Shown: one piece after another, positions 26,826-36,001 of the stretch
Layout: each line of letters starts with the position of its first letter
Numbering within the stretch: the first letter of the stretch is position 1
Assembly: GCA_033584155.1 (NCBI GenBank)
Contig: CP138355.1
Location: 2,123,501-2,187,500 of the forward strand
Direction of reading: 5' to 3'
Source: Candidatus Electrothrix scaldis
GTDB taxonomy: Bacteria; Desulfobacterota; Desulfobulbia; Desulfobulbales; Desulfobulbaceae
Length of the DNA: 64,000 nucleotides
Notes under the pieces: model-generated
The model's input: only the letters and a program-made list of their open reading frames with translations
Told to the model about the DNA's origin: nothing
The model's database searches: none
Made by a program: the position numbers and the translations under genes

Positions 26826-29153
26826 ATGAAATTGAAAAAAGCCGCTGGGGTCTTGCTCGGCATACTTCTTCTTATATCCGGCTGTCAGAGCGAGCGGCAG
26901 ACTGTTAAGCAGGTTACGGAAAAAGAAGATGCAAGTACGATTCATCTCGGTGTGGCTTGGGTGCGGGGGGATGGGTTGTTCATTGAGGGTGCAGAACTGG
27001 CAGTGGAAGAGGCCAATGCCTCGGGCGGTGTCTTGCAGAAAAAGATCAAGCTCATCATCAGTGAGGAGGAAGCCGATACATCTGCTACTCTGAATCATAC
27101 CTCTAGCTTGATGGTCGGTGAAAATGTCAAAGAATACTCGAGAGAAACAGCTCGCTATTTTATTCGTCACCCCCGACCTATTACAGCGGTTATAGGCCAT
27201 CGATATTCCTTTATGGCGCTTTCTGCGGCTGGTCTTTACCAGCAGAGCAGGATGCTTTTTCTTGCTCCGACAGCCACCAATGACCTCTTGACCAGCATGG
27301 ACTTTGACTACGTTTTTCGCATGGTTCCGAAGAACAGTGTCTTAGGTCGGCAGCTGGCCATGTATGCAGCAGCCCGGGGAATCAAACGGGTGGCGATTTT
27401 TAATGAACGAAGCGAGGACGCCCTCGAACTGGGCGCGGCCCTGAAACAATCTCTGGCAGGGCAGGGCGTGCAGACTGTGGTGGAATATTCCTTTTTCAGC
27501 GGAATGTCCGGGCGGGAATTCACCTCCTATGCGATGGAGTTTAAGCGCCACCATAAAAAAGATCCTGTGGATGCGGTGTTTCTGTTGGTTGGCGGCGATA
27601 TGGCTCGCAGTATTATCCAGGAATTTTATAAGCGGGGGGTAGGTGATACGGTTTTTCTCACCGGAGAAGGTGTTGATGAACACGGCTTTTGGCAGACCAT
27701 GCAGGAGCTCCAGGAGGAAATAAAAGAACCAATTCATGTCGGCGTGCCCACCCTGTTCCAGGATAATAGTGAATATACCCGTTTCTTTCGGGAAAAATTT
27801 TCCCAAGTTTATGAAACTCCTCCAGATAGTTTGGCTGCTCTGGGCTATGATTCTGTGAATATTTTATTGGCCGCAGTGGAGCAGGCAGGAGCAGCAGCAC
27901 CGGATAAGGTGGTGGATGAACTCCGTTATTTGCGGGCCTGCCAAGGCCTGACCCGTAAAATCGCCTTTCAGGATACTGGGGATATTGAGTACAAACCCTA
28001 CCTGATCAAATGGATGACGGCGACCGGCTTTGAGTATCGTGATGTAAAGGATCAGGTTATTGCGCCTGATACCTATACCAGCGCCTTGCCCGGCTGTGTG
28101 AATATTGATCGGGATAAAGACGGTATCGTTGATAAGCGTGATATCTGCCCTGATAATAGCAAGGAGGAATTGGTGCAGGGGGTTTTTCTCGAAGGAGAAA
28201 AGAGAGGTTGTCCTCTGGATACAGATGAGGACGGATTACCCGATTACCTGGATGCATGTCCTCATAATACAGAGGAAGAGCTGACCCAAGGCGTAGATGC
28301 TCAAGGCTGCCCAGTGGATCTGGATCAGGATAAGGTGTTGGATTTTAGAGATGAGTGCTTGCAGAGTACCCCGGAGACGCTGAGTAAAGGGGTAGATGCT
28401 CAAGGGTGTCCTGCGGATACGGACCAGGACGGCGTGGGGGATTATGCTGATCTTTGTCCGAACAGTGCTCCGCAGGAAATCAAGGAGGGAGTCGATCTGA
28501 CCGGCTGCCCTGTTGATGAGGACAAAGACGGGGTACCCAATTACTGGGATGCTTGCCCGAAGAGTACAGAGGAAGAACTGCGTTTCGGTGTGGAACGAGA
28601 CGGCTGCCCGCAGGATACGGATAATGACCAGCACCCTGACTTTCAGGATCATTGTCGGGAAGATTCGCCAGCAGATTTGGTCTTAGGAACAGATGAGCAG
28701 GGCTGTCCCAAGGACAGCGATCAGGATGGAGTCTATGATGTGTATGATGCCTGTCCAGACACTGCACCGGGAACCTGGGTGAACGAATATGGGTGTACCT
28801 TGCTGACTTTGTTTTCAGATAGCAGTTTTGCGAGCGGCAAAGCAACCTTATCTGCTGAGGCCGAGCAGAAATTGCAGGACTTTGCCGGGAAATTGGTCCT
28901 GGAACTTATCGAGCGCATTATCATTACCGCCCATGCGGACAGTCAGGGGGCAGATGATTTTAACCTCCGTCTATCGGAGGAGCGCGCCGAGTCGGTGGCT
29001 CGTTTTTTAGAGCAGGAGGGCATTCCGGCAGGAATTATTTACACCCAAGGAGCTGGAGAAAGCCAACCTATTGCTGATAATGCAACAGAAGAGGGACGCA
29101 GAAAAAATCGTCGGGTAGAGCTGAATGTGCTCCTGAAGGCAAAAAAACACTGA
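26826..29153 (+). CDS. Lipoprotein: periplasmic-binding domain, thrombospondin-3 repeats, OmpA domain
   Basis: A 775-residue protein beginning MKLKKAAGVLLGILLLISGC, a lipoprotein signal with the LISGC lipobox. Residues about 35-390 are a type 1 periplasmic-binding fold of the Leu/Ile/Val receptor group (IHLGVAWVRGDGLFIEGAEL, AVIGHRYSFMALSAAGLY). Residues about 425-645 are seven or so calcium-binding thrombospondin type 3 repeats (DTDEDGLPDYLDACP type). Residues about 658-775 are an OmpA C-terminal domain (LRLSEERAESVARFL, GRRKNRRVELN) that binds peptidoglycan. The start at 26826 is preferred over an upstream TTG because it begins the signal peptide. This fusion is unusual. It heads the export operon and may anchor and sense on its behalf. 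Confidence 0.88.
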   Translation: MKLKKAAGVLLGILLLISGCQSERQTVKQVTEKEDASTIHLGVAWVRGDGLFIEGAELAVEEANASGGVLQKKIKLIISEEEADTSATLNHTSSLMVGENVKEYSRETARYFIRHPRPITAVIGHRYSFMALSAAGLYQQSRMLFLAPTATNDLLTSMDFDYVFRMVPKNSVLGRQLAMYAAARGIKRVAIFNERSEDALELGAALKQSLAGQGVQTVVEYSFFSGMSGREFTSYAMEFKRHHKKDPVDAVFLLVGGDMARSIIQEFYKRGVGDTVFLTGEGVDEHGFWQTMQELQEEIKEPIHVGVPTLFQDNSEYTRFFREKFSQVYETPPDSLAALGYDSVNILLAAVEQAGAAAPDKVVDELRYLRACQGLTRKIAFQDTGDIEYKPYLIKWMTATGFEYRDVKDQVIAPDTYTSALPGCVNIDRDKDGIVDKRDICPDNSKEELVQGVFLEGEKRGCPLDTDEDGLPDYLDACPHNTEEELTQGVDAQGCPVDLDQDKVLDFRDECLQSTPETLSKGVDAQGCPADTDQDGVGDYADLCPNSAPQEIKEGVDLTGCPVDEDKDGVPNYWDACPKSTEEELRFGVERDGCPQDTDNDQHPDFQDHCREDSPADLVLGTDEQGCPKDSDQDGVYDVYDACPDTAPGTWVNEYGCTLLTLFSDSSFASGKATLSAEAEQKLQDFAGKLVLELIERIIITAHADSQGADDFNLRLSEERAESVARFLEQEGIPAGIIYTQGAGESQPIADNATEEGRRKNRRVELNVLLKAKKH

Positions 29154-29155
29154 GT

Positions 29156-29671
29156 ATGGCAACAATACCTTTTTCTCAGACAAGGCGAGCCCTACAGGCA
29201 GACCAAGGGCGTTACAGCCGTTTGACCCTTGGTTTTGCCTTGGTGGTGATGTTGCTGTGGGGATACTGGTTTTTTACCGCTTCGACCCCTCAGTATATTA
29301 GCACCCAAAAGATCAAGATTACCCAGGGCGATCAGCCGGTGTGGCGCATTGCTCCTGGGGAAAATCGGGCTGCTGCCTATTATCGCTATACTGTGCAGGC
29401 GTATTTTACCCCGGAGGATTTTCAGCAGATCAGCTCTGGGCAGCAGATGCGCTTGCTCCTGACCCGTTCAGGCTCTCTTTCCGAACGTGTTCTTGCTGCT
29501 CAGGTGGATAGGATGGAACCGGTACATAATGCTATTGAAGCGGATTTGGAACTGCGGACGGAAATTGCAGAAATGCTGGCCGGGGCAACTCTGGAACGGC
29601 TGGATATCGCAGTGACTCAGCAAACTCCGGCGGCCTTTCTGTTTCATACGGCCCGTTCCAATTTTCCCTGA
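29156..29671 (+). CDS. Short HlyD-like membrane protein
   Basis: A 171-residue protein with one N-terminal membrane segment at about residues 24-43 (LTLGFALVVMLLWGYWFFTA) and a periplasmic domain. The remainder (YFTPEDFQQISSGQQMRLLL, RVLAAQVDRME) resembles the beta-barrel part of membrane-fusion adaptors of ABC exporters, but the long coiled-coil hairpin of true HlyD is missing. It starts 2 bp after the lipoprotein stop and precedes the C39-ABC gene by 28 bp. It is probably the operon's adaptor; the family assignment is tentative. Confidence 0.7.
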   Translation: MATIPFSQTRRALQADQGRYSRLTLGFALVVMLLWGYWFFTASTPQYISTQKIKITQGDQPVWRIAPGENRAAAYYRYTVQAYFTPEDFQQISSGQQMRLLLTRSGSLSERVLAAQVDRMEPVHNAIEADLELRTEIAEMLAGATLERLDIAVTQQTPAAFLFHTARSNFP

Positions 29672-29699
29672 CCCCAGCCTGTTGAGCGATTATTGAGCG

Positions 29700-32477
29700 A
29701 TGTTGCAACTCTCTTCCCTTCTTGGCGGTTACGGTAAGGATAATCGACGCTTTCTGATACCGCAGGTTCTTCAGAGTTCGATGATGGACTGTGGCCCTGC
29801 TGCCTTAAAGGCTATGTTGGGAGGCTTCGGTGTTCATGTCAGTTACGCCAGGTTACGGGAGGCCTGCCAGACCGATGTGGACGGCACATCCATTGATACC
29901 CTGGAAGATTTGGCTGTCCAGTTGGGCCTGGATGCCAGCCAGGTGATCCTGCCAGCAGATCATCTTTTTTTGCCGGAAGCAGAGGCCCTGCCTGCCTTGG
30001 CTGTCATGCTGCAGCCCAATGGCTTTACTCATTTTATTATTATTTGGCGGCTGCATGGCCCTTGGGCTCAGATTCTTGATCCGGCCACAGGACGGCATTG
30101 GATACGGACTGATCTTCTCAAAGAGCGCCTTTACCTGCATCAGCATACCTTGCAGGCCGGTGAATGGCAGGAATGGGCAAGTGGTCAGGACTTCTGTGAT
30201 CCGCTTTTGGCCCGTCTTCTCACACTCTGCTATGATCCGATTTGGGCAGAGGCCCGTCTTCAGGAGGCCTTGGATGAGCAGATGCAGAGCGGAAAACAAC
30301 TTGCTGCCCTGGATGCAGCAACCCGTATGACTTCTTCTTTGGTGCAGGCAGGGGGAATCCGTAAGGGGAATGAGGCAAGCAGCCTGATTGAGCGACTCCT
30401 TGAGCAACCGGAACATATTCCCCAGCGTTACTGGTCTGCCTTTTTTTCATCGGATGAACAGGTCATTTTCCAGGGAGCCTTATTACTGCACGCAGCGGGT
30501 CTGGTTGAAGAACCGGAAATAGACCCCGTGGAAGTCGTAGAAGCCGAGGGGCAAGAAAACCTGGACGGTAGTGAAAGAGGTGCGTCTGCATCAGTTCAGA
30601 CGATGTTGTCTCAAGAAGGAGAGAGCCCGGAACGAGAGATTTTGCATACCCTTTGCCGGGATAATAAATTTACTCCCTTACTTGTTATCAGCGCTATTCT
30701 CTTGGCCGGATTCGGCACAGCAATGGAGGTCGTGGTGCTGAGGGGGCTCGTGGAAATCGGCCAGCAACTGCATCTGGGCGGTCAGCAAGGAGAGGCCTTT
30801 ATGCTGGTGATCCTCTTCCTGCTTTCCTTGCTGCTCCTGGAATGGCCCCTGCATAATGTTTCTCTACGTTTAGGGCGTCGTTTTGAATTGCGGCTGCGGC
30901 AGCGTTTCCTGGAAAAAATACCTCGGCTGGAAGATCGTTATTTTCGTAGTCGGCTCACCTCGGATATGGTCCAACGGGCCTATGAGTTGCGGCATCTGCG
31001 TATTATTCCAATGGTGGGTATGCAGGCGTTAAAAATACTCACTGAAATCACTTGTATTACGGTGGGCCTGATTATTCTCTATCCTCAGGGAGCCCTGCTG
31101 ATCCTCTGTAGTTGCCTGCTTATTATTGCCTTGGCCCTGGTAACCCAGCCCTTGGTGCAAGAGCAGGATATGCGTTTTCGGACTCATATCGGTGGGCTCA
31201 GTCGTTTTTATCTGGATGCCCTGTTGGGCCTCTTGCCTTTGCGGAGCCATAGCGCAGTCCCGGCTTTGCGCAGTGAGCATGAGCGGCTGTTGGCGAATTG
31301 GGCAAAAGCTGGGCAGGATTTTTTTGTTACCTATGAGCGGATGACTGCTCTGAATATCTTTTTCAGCACTGGCCTGGCTATCCTCCTCCTCTATTCCTAT
31401 ACCCAGTCAGGAGGTGAGAGTAGCGGCACGTTGATTTTGCTTTATTGGATGCTGACCCTGCCGCAGCTTGGACGCTCTTTAGCTGAGTTGACCCAGCTGT
31501 ATCCTTCACTCCGTAATCGTCTATTGCGCCTGATGGAACCCCTGAATACGCCTGATGAAACCTATGATTGGTATCAAGAGGGGCAGGAGGATCAGGAACA
31601 TCAGGAACATCAGGAAGAAGAGGTGGATAGAGGAGAAAAGTTGAAGGCGGAAGGTGGCATAGCTGTGCAGTTTGATCAGGTCCGTGTTGTCCAGGCAGGG
31701 AAAACCATCATTAGGGGGATAAGTACTCAGCTTGCTCCTGGAGAGCAGGTCGCCTTGGTTGGCCCATCCGGGGCAGGGAAATCTACTTTGATTGGCTTAT
31801 TGCTGGGTTGGTATCGACCGGCAACTGGCGGTACTGTGCGGGTGGATGGGGAGCTCTTGCAGGGAGAACGATTGCAAGCCCTGCGGCGAGAGTTGGTCTG
31901 GGTGGACCCGGAGGTGCAGCTTTGGAATCGCACCTTCCAGGGTAATCTGAATTATGGAAATAATACTGTGGCCCCGCCAACAGCAGAGCTGCTCAGTCAG
32001 GCTGAACTCCTGGATGTTTTATCCCGTCTGCCAGACGGCGAAGGAACTGTGCTGGGAGAAAACGGCGGGTTCCTGTCCGGCGGAGAAGGGCAGCGTGTTC
32101 GCCTGGGACGAGGATTAAATCGGGAGGCTCCACGCCTTGTTCTTCTGGATGAGCCCTTTCGAGGTCTGACCCGGGAGCAGCGACGGAATTTATTGATCAA
32201 AGCACGTTTGTACTGGCAGGGTGCTACCCTCATCTTTATTTCCCATGATGTGAGTGAGAGTTTGGATTTTGATAGGGTCTGGATGATGAAGGATGGTCAG
32301 TTGGTGGAAGATGGTCAGCCGCAAGAGTTGGCAGCCTGCCCTGATTCTGCCTATGCCCAGTTGTTACAAAGGGAGAAGTCCCTGCGTAGGCTGATTTGGG
32401 ACAGTACGGATTGGATTCGTCTCCGTTTGGAAAAGGGGAAGTTGCACCCGGTGAAAAAACAGGGCGATGCGCCCTGA
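29700..32477 (+). CDS. ABC exporter with active C39 peptidase domain
   Basis: A 925-residue single-chain exporter. Residues 15-150 are a C39 double-glycine peptidase with all key residues: Gln25, Cys31 (QSSMMDCGPAAL), His111 (GFTHFIII) and Asp127 (LDPATGR). An insert of about 180 residues links it to a membrane domain at about 325-620. The ATPase has Walker A GPSGAGKST near 688, signature LSGGEGQRV near 792, Walker B LVLLDEP near 814 and H-loop ISHD. Such proteins cut the leader from a peptide and export the core (bacteriocin or NHLM-type systems). The Glu-rich linker before the ATPase (EGQEDQEHQEHQEEE) is odd. Confidence 0.92.
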   Translation: MLQLSSLLGGYGKDNRRFLIPQVLQSSMMDCGPAALKAMLGGFGVHVSYARLREACQTDVDGTSIDTLEDLAVQLGLDASQVILPADHLFLPEAEALPALAVMLQPNGFTHFIIIWRLHGPWAQILDPATGRHWIRTDLLKERLYLHQHTLQAGEWQEWASGQDFCDPLLARLLTLCYDPIWAEARLQEALDEQMQSGKQLAALDAATRMTSSLVQAGGIRKGNEASSLIERLLEQPEHIPQRYWSAFFSSDEQVIFQGALLLHAAGLVEEPEIDPVEVVEAEGQENLDGSERGASASVQTMLSQEGESPEREILHTLCRDNKFTPLLVISAILLAGFGTAMEVVVLRGLVEIGQQLHLGGQQGEAFMLVILFLLSLLLLEWPLHNVSLRLGRRFELRLRQRFLEKIPRLEDRYFRSRLTSDMVQRAYELRHLRIIPMVGMQALKILTEITCITVGLIILYPQGALLILCSCLLIIALALVTQPLVQEQDMRFRTHIGGLSRFYLDALLGLLPLRSHSAVPALRSEHERLLANWAKAGQDFFVTYERMTALNIFFSTGLAILLLYSYTQSGGESSGTLILLYWMLTLPQLGRSLAELTQLYPSLRNRLLRLMEPLNTPDETYDWYQEGQEDQEHQEHQEEEVDRGEKLKAEGGIAVQFDQVRVVQAGKTIIRGISTQLAPGEQVALVGPSGAGKSTLIGLLLGWYRPATGGTVRVDGELLQGERLQALRRELVWVDPEVQLWNRTFQGNLNYGNNTVAPPTAELLSQAELLDVLSRLPDGEGTVLGENGGFLSGGEGQRVRLGRGLNREAPRLVLLDEPFRGLTREQRRNLLIKARLYWQGATLIFISHDVSESLDFDRVWMMKDGQLVEDGQPQELAACPDSAYAQLLQREKSLRRLIWDSTDWIRLRLEKGKLHPVKKQGDAP

Positions 32478-32486
32478 GAGTTCTGT

Positions 32487-34676
32487 ATGATTGCGACTGC
32501 TTTCCCCTTACCAGCTGAGGTCATCTGGCCCCTGACAGCCTTGCATGAGGCCCTGCCTCTTTTGGCTGGGAAGTCCTCCTTGCTCTCCCGTGCCGCTGAA
32601 AAAGGAGCGCAGGTGACACCACTGACTGAGGAGGTGGATACCCCTGAGTTTCTCGCTGCCTGGTTGGAAAATACAGCCCAACAATTGGGTTTGGAAGCAG
32701 TGGCAACTGAGACCAACTACGCAGAGCTGGAAACCATGCTTGCACAGGTTGGCCCGGCCCTGATTCCTCTCCCAAAGGAGCTCGATAAAACTGCTTCCTT
32801 TGTTTTGCTGCTCTCTGGGGGACGGAAAACCTTGCGTCTCCTAAAACAGGATGGAAGGGTGTATCGGCTGCCCGTGGATCGACTGCGGGATATCTTGACC
32901 AAGGAGCTGGAAGCCCCGCTCTTGCCGACCCTTGATGCGCTCTTGGAACAGGTGGATATTCGCGAGGAACAGCAGGGGCGGGTGCGCAAGTCCCTGCTGC
33001 GCGAATACCTTGCCGCTGAAAGGGTGGGTAGCTGTTGGATGTTGCGTCTGCCGCCAAGTGCCTCCTTTATCCATCAGCTCCGGCGGGTTGGTTTTTCCCG
33101 GAAGCTTGGTGGACTGGTTAGCCTTACCCTGCTTGGCCGTCTGCTTATTTTGCTTGCCTCGTTTTTGATCGGGAAAACGATCATACAGGGAAGTATTGAA
33201 TCCAGTGATTTTCAACTCTGGTCGCTTCTGCTGCTTACGATTATTCCAGTACAGCTGGCAGGCATGCAGATCAAGGATCGTTTGTCTCTGCACTTTGGCG
33301 TTCTCTTGCGCAGCCGTCTCTTGCATGGCATTCTGCAATTGCGGCCGGAAGAGGTACAGCATAAGGGGAGCGGTTATTTTGTCGGGACTGTGCAGGAGAT
33401 CGAACAGCTGGAAGCTATGGGGATGAGTACGGCTTTCCTGTCCGTCACCTCGCTGCTTGAAATTGTGCTTGCAACTGGCGTGCTGATGTTGGGCGCAGGA
33501 GGCCTGTTGCACGGCCTGCTTCTGCTGGGGTGGACCGGAGCTATCCTTCTGCTTGGTCGGGTCTATTATCAGAGGATGCGGGATTGGTTGGTTCATTCCC
33601 GAGCCATGACCTGTGATCTGGTCGAGCGCATGGTGGGGCATCGAACCCGTCTGGCCCAGGAAAGGCCTGAAGAGCTTCATGCCCTGGAAGATCAGCTCCT
33701 TAGTCATTATGCGGTCTTGTCAGAACGGCTGGACAGTATGGAGGTGCTGCTGAAGGGGGCTGCCGGTCGGCGTGGCTGGTTGCCGGTGAGTTTGCTTGGC
33801 ACCACGGCCTTGTTTTTCAGCGGCACAACCGGGGTGGATATGCTGGCTGTCAGTCTGGGTGGGACCCTGCTGGCGGCCTTGGCACTGGATCAGCTGGTTC
33901 ATAGTATCTATCAGTTCCTCAAAACCCTGATGAGCTGGGAGCAGGTGTATCCCCTGTACCAGGCAGCCAGTCGCGAACGTGCGCGAAAAATGCCGCAATT
34001 TGTTTCGCCTCTTGTCCTGCAGCGGAACAGGGAGTTATACCCTGTCATTCAGGCAGAGAAGCTCAGTTTTTCTTATGCCTCTTCCAGAGAAGGTACAGGA
34101 CGTGCAAAAGGTGCTCAGAACCTGCTGGATCAATGTGATCTGATTGTACGGACAGGGGAGCATGTTTTACTGGAGGGGCCTTCCGGCTGTGGAAAGTCCA
34201 CCCTGGCTGCTTTGCTCAGTGGTTTGCAGCAGCCGGATTCCGGTTCTCTCCGTGTCCTTGGTTTTTCCTCAGCAAGTCTGGGAGAAGAGGCCTGGCGTAA
34301 GCGGGTGGTTATTGCACCCCAGTTTCATCAGAATTATATTCTCACAGAGACCCTTGCTTTTAATCTTCTCATGGGTAGAGGTTGGCCTCCATCAGCCCAT
34401 GATTTACAGGAAGCAGAGGAGATTTGCCGGGAATTGGGGCTGGGAGAATTGCTCCAGGCCATGCCCTCGGGCTTGCAACAGATGGTAGGAGAAGGGGGCT
34501 GGCGTTTATCGCACGGCGAGCGAAGTCGCCTATTTATTGCCCGCACCTTGCTCCAACAAGCAGATGTAATTATTCTGGACGAGAGCTTTGCCGCCCTTGA
34601 TCCGGAAACCCTGAATACAGCCTTGACCTGTGTCCTGGGTCGGGCAAGATCCTTGCTTCTTATTGCTCATCCTTAA
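32487..34676 (+). CDS. ABC transporter protein with degenerate C39-like domain
   Basis: A 729-residue partner of the C39-ABC protein, starting 9 bp after it. The N-terminal 200 residues look like a C39-like fold without the catalytic Cys/His (TNYAELETMLAQVGPALIPLP, FVLLLSGGRKTLRLLKQDG). A membrane domain follows at about 205-490. The ATPase has Walker A GPSGCGKST near 564, a variant signature LSHGERSR near 673 and Walker B VIILDESFAAL. The protein ends LLLIAHP, exactly at the H-loop, so the last 40 or so residues of a usual ABC domain are missing. It may form a heterodimer with the upstream protein, as in NHLM-type pairs. Confidence 0.88.
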   Translation: MIATAFPLPAEVIWPLTALHEALPLLAGKSSLLSRAAEKGAQVTPLTEEVDTPEFLAAWLENTAQQLGLEAVATETNYAELETMLAQVGPALIPLPKELDKTASFVLLLSGGRKTLRLLKQDGRVYRLPVDRLRDILTKELEAPLLPTLDALLEQVDIREEQQGRVRKSLLREYLAAERVGSCWMLRLPPSASFIHQLRRVGFSRKLGGLVSLTLLGRLLILLASFLIGKTIIQGSIESSDFQLWSLLLLTIIPVQLAGMQIKDRLSLHFGVLLRSRLLHGILQLRPEEVQHKGSGYFVGTVQEIEQLEAMGMSTAFLSVTSLLEIVLATGVLMLGAGGLLHGLLLLGWTGAILLLGRVYYQRMRDWLVHSRAMTCDLVERMVGHRTRLAQERPEELHALEDQLLSHYAVLSERLDSMEVLLKGAAGRRGWLPVSLLGTTALFFSGTTGVDMLAVSLGGTLLAALALDQLVHSIYQFLKTLMSWEQVYPLYQAASRERARKMPQFVSPLVLQRNRELYPVIQAEKLSFSYASSREGTGRAKGAQNLLDQCDLIVRTGEHVLLEGPSGCGKSTLAALLSGLQQPDSGSLRVLGFSSASLGEEAWRKRVVIAPQFHQNYILTETLAFNLLMGRGWPPSAHDLQEAEEICRELGLGELLQAMPSGLQQMVGEGGWRLSHGERSRLFIARTLLQQADVIILDESFAALDPETLNTALTCVLGRARSLLLIAHP

Positions 34677-34688
34677 TGGATATTTTTT

Positions 34689-35759
34689 ATGTTTTTCAAG
34701 AAGAAACCACATCAATCGCAAAGGAAAGCCACTTGGTGGCAACGTCTGTGCTTTTCCTGTCGGAATAAATGGCCCTATTGGCTTTTGCTGAGCATTGGCC
34801 TGGGCTTATTAATTTTTGTCTTTTGGAAACGCATCGTCATCTGGATTGATACCGGCGAGGGCGGGGTACTTTATCGTCCCTTACAGGGTGGAACCGTGAC
34901 CGATCAGGTCTTCACTGAGGGGGTACATCTGCTCATGCCGTATAATCGCATGACCCATTATAACACCAGGATCCAGATCATCCGTCATGAGTTCGATGTC
35001 CTGACCAATCGCGGGCTTCCGGTTAATTTGAAAATTGCTGTGCGCTATCGGCCTATTTTTGAATTGCTTGGCGTGCTGCACCAGCGGGTGGGTCCGGATT
35101 ATCCCAATAAAATAATCCTCCCTCAGATTGAATCGGTTCTGCGAAAGGGCTTAGGTACCCATTCACCGGAAGAGATCTATACCAATAAGAATCTCTTACT
35201 CACCGGTCTGGTTCGTCGGGCTATTGAGGAGATCGGGCGTAAATTCGTTATCGTGGATGATATTATTATCCGGGAGGTCAAACTTCCTCCGGGAGTGAAA
35301 AAAGCTATTGAGGATAAGCTTGTGGAAGAACAGCGCTTTCTTTCCTATAATTTTCGTTTGCAGGCGGAGAAACAGGAGGCGGAGCGAAAACGAATTGAGT
35401 CCGGTGGTATTCGCGATTATGCGGAAAATATCGCGGCAACCATGAGTGAAAAGGTCCTGCGTTGGCACGGTGTGCAGGCAACTTTGAAGCTGGCAGAGTC
35501 ACCTAATGCCAAGGTGGTGGTGATTGGTGGCGGCAAAGATGGTTTGCCGCTGGTGCTTAATGCCGGGGAATGGCCCGGAGCAGATGCAGCATCAGCTGAG
35601 ATGACAGAGAAGTCATCAGGAGCAGAGGAAGAGCAGGCAAAAGTAACAAACCTGGCCCGCCCTGCACAGGCGAATTCAGCGCAACCTTCTGTTAACAGAC
35701 CTAAAAACGAGCAAAAGGCAACTCAGCCTCTTTTCCCTCTCCCTCAGAACGGAAATTGA
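34689..35759 (+). CDS. SPFH/prohibitin-family membrane protein
   Basis: A 356-residue protein with a basic cytoplasmic start, one membrane segment at about residues 33-53 (YWLLLSIGLGLLIFVFW) and an SPFH domain (FTEGVHLLMPYNRMTHYNTR, VNLKIAVRYRP, IIIREVKLPPGVKKAIEDKL), then a helical EQRFLSYNFRLQAEKQEAER region. The C-terminal 60 residues are low-complexity Ala/Glu/Gln. SPFH proteins form rings that corral membrane complexes and proteases (HflK/C, stomatin). It begins 12 bp after the second ABC gene and ends the operon. A scaffold for the exporter is an inference. Confidence 0.88.
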   Translation: MFFKKKPHQSQRKATWWQRLCFSCRNKWPYWLLLSIGLGLLIFVFWKRIVIWIDTGEGGVLYRPLQGGTVTDQVFTEGVHLLMPYNRMTHYNTRIQIIRHEFDVLTNRGLPVNLKIAVRYRPIFELLGVLHQRVGPDYPNKIILPQIESVLRKGLGTHSPEEIYTNKNLLLTGLVRRAIEEIGRKFVIVDDIIIREVKLPPGVKKAIEDKLVEEQRFLSYNFRLQAEKQEAERKRIESGGIRDYAENIAATMSEKVLRWHGVQATLKLAESPNAKVVVIGGGKDGLPLVLNAGEWPGADAASAEMTEKSSGAEEEQAKVTNLARPAQANSAQPSVNRPKNEQKATQPLFPLPQNGN

Positions 35760-36001
35760 GAATTGAAACTGATGAGTTTTGCTTTGAAAAAAGATGGGAT
35801 GAGATGTCCCCAAAAAAGAGATAATGGTGTAGGATGAAATGACTGAAGCATTCCTTCTGAGGCCCAAATAAAGAATCTGATCGTGATGGTCAGTCGTCAG
35901 CATGTTGAATCTATGTATCCTCTGACTGGCCTGACAGATTTTTCAGGCAGCTTCCTGCTTGTCAAGATATCCCGCTATCCTTGAAGATCTATGATGCCAT
36001 C

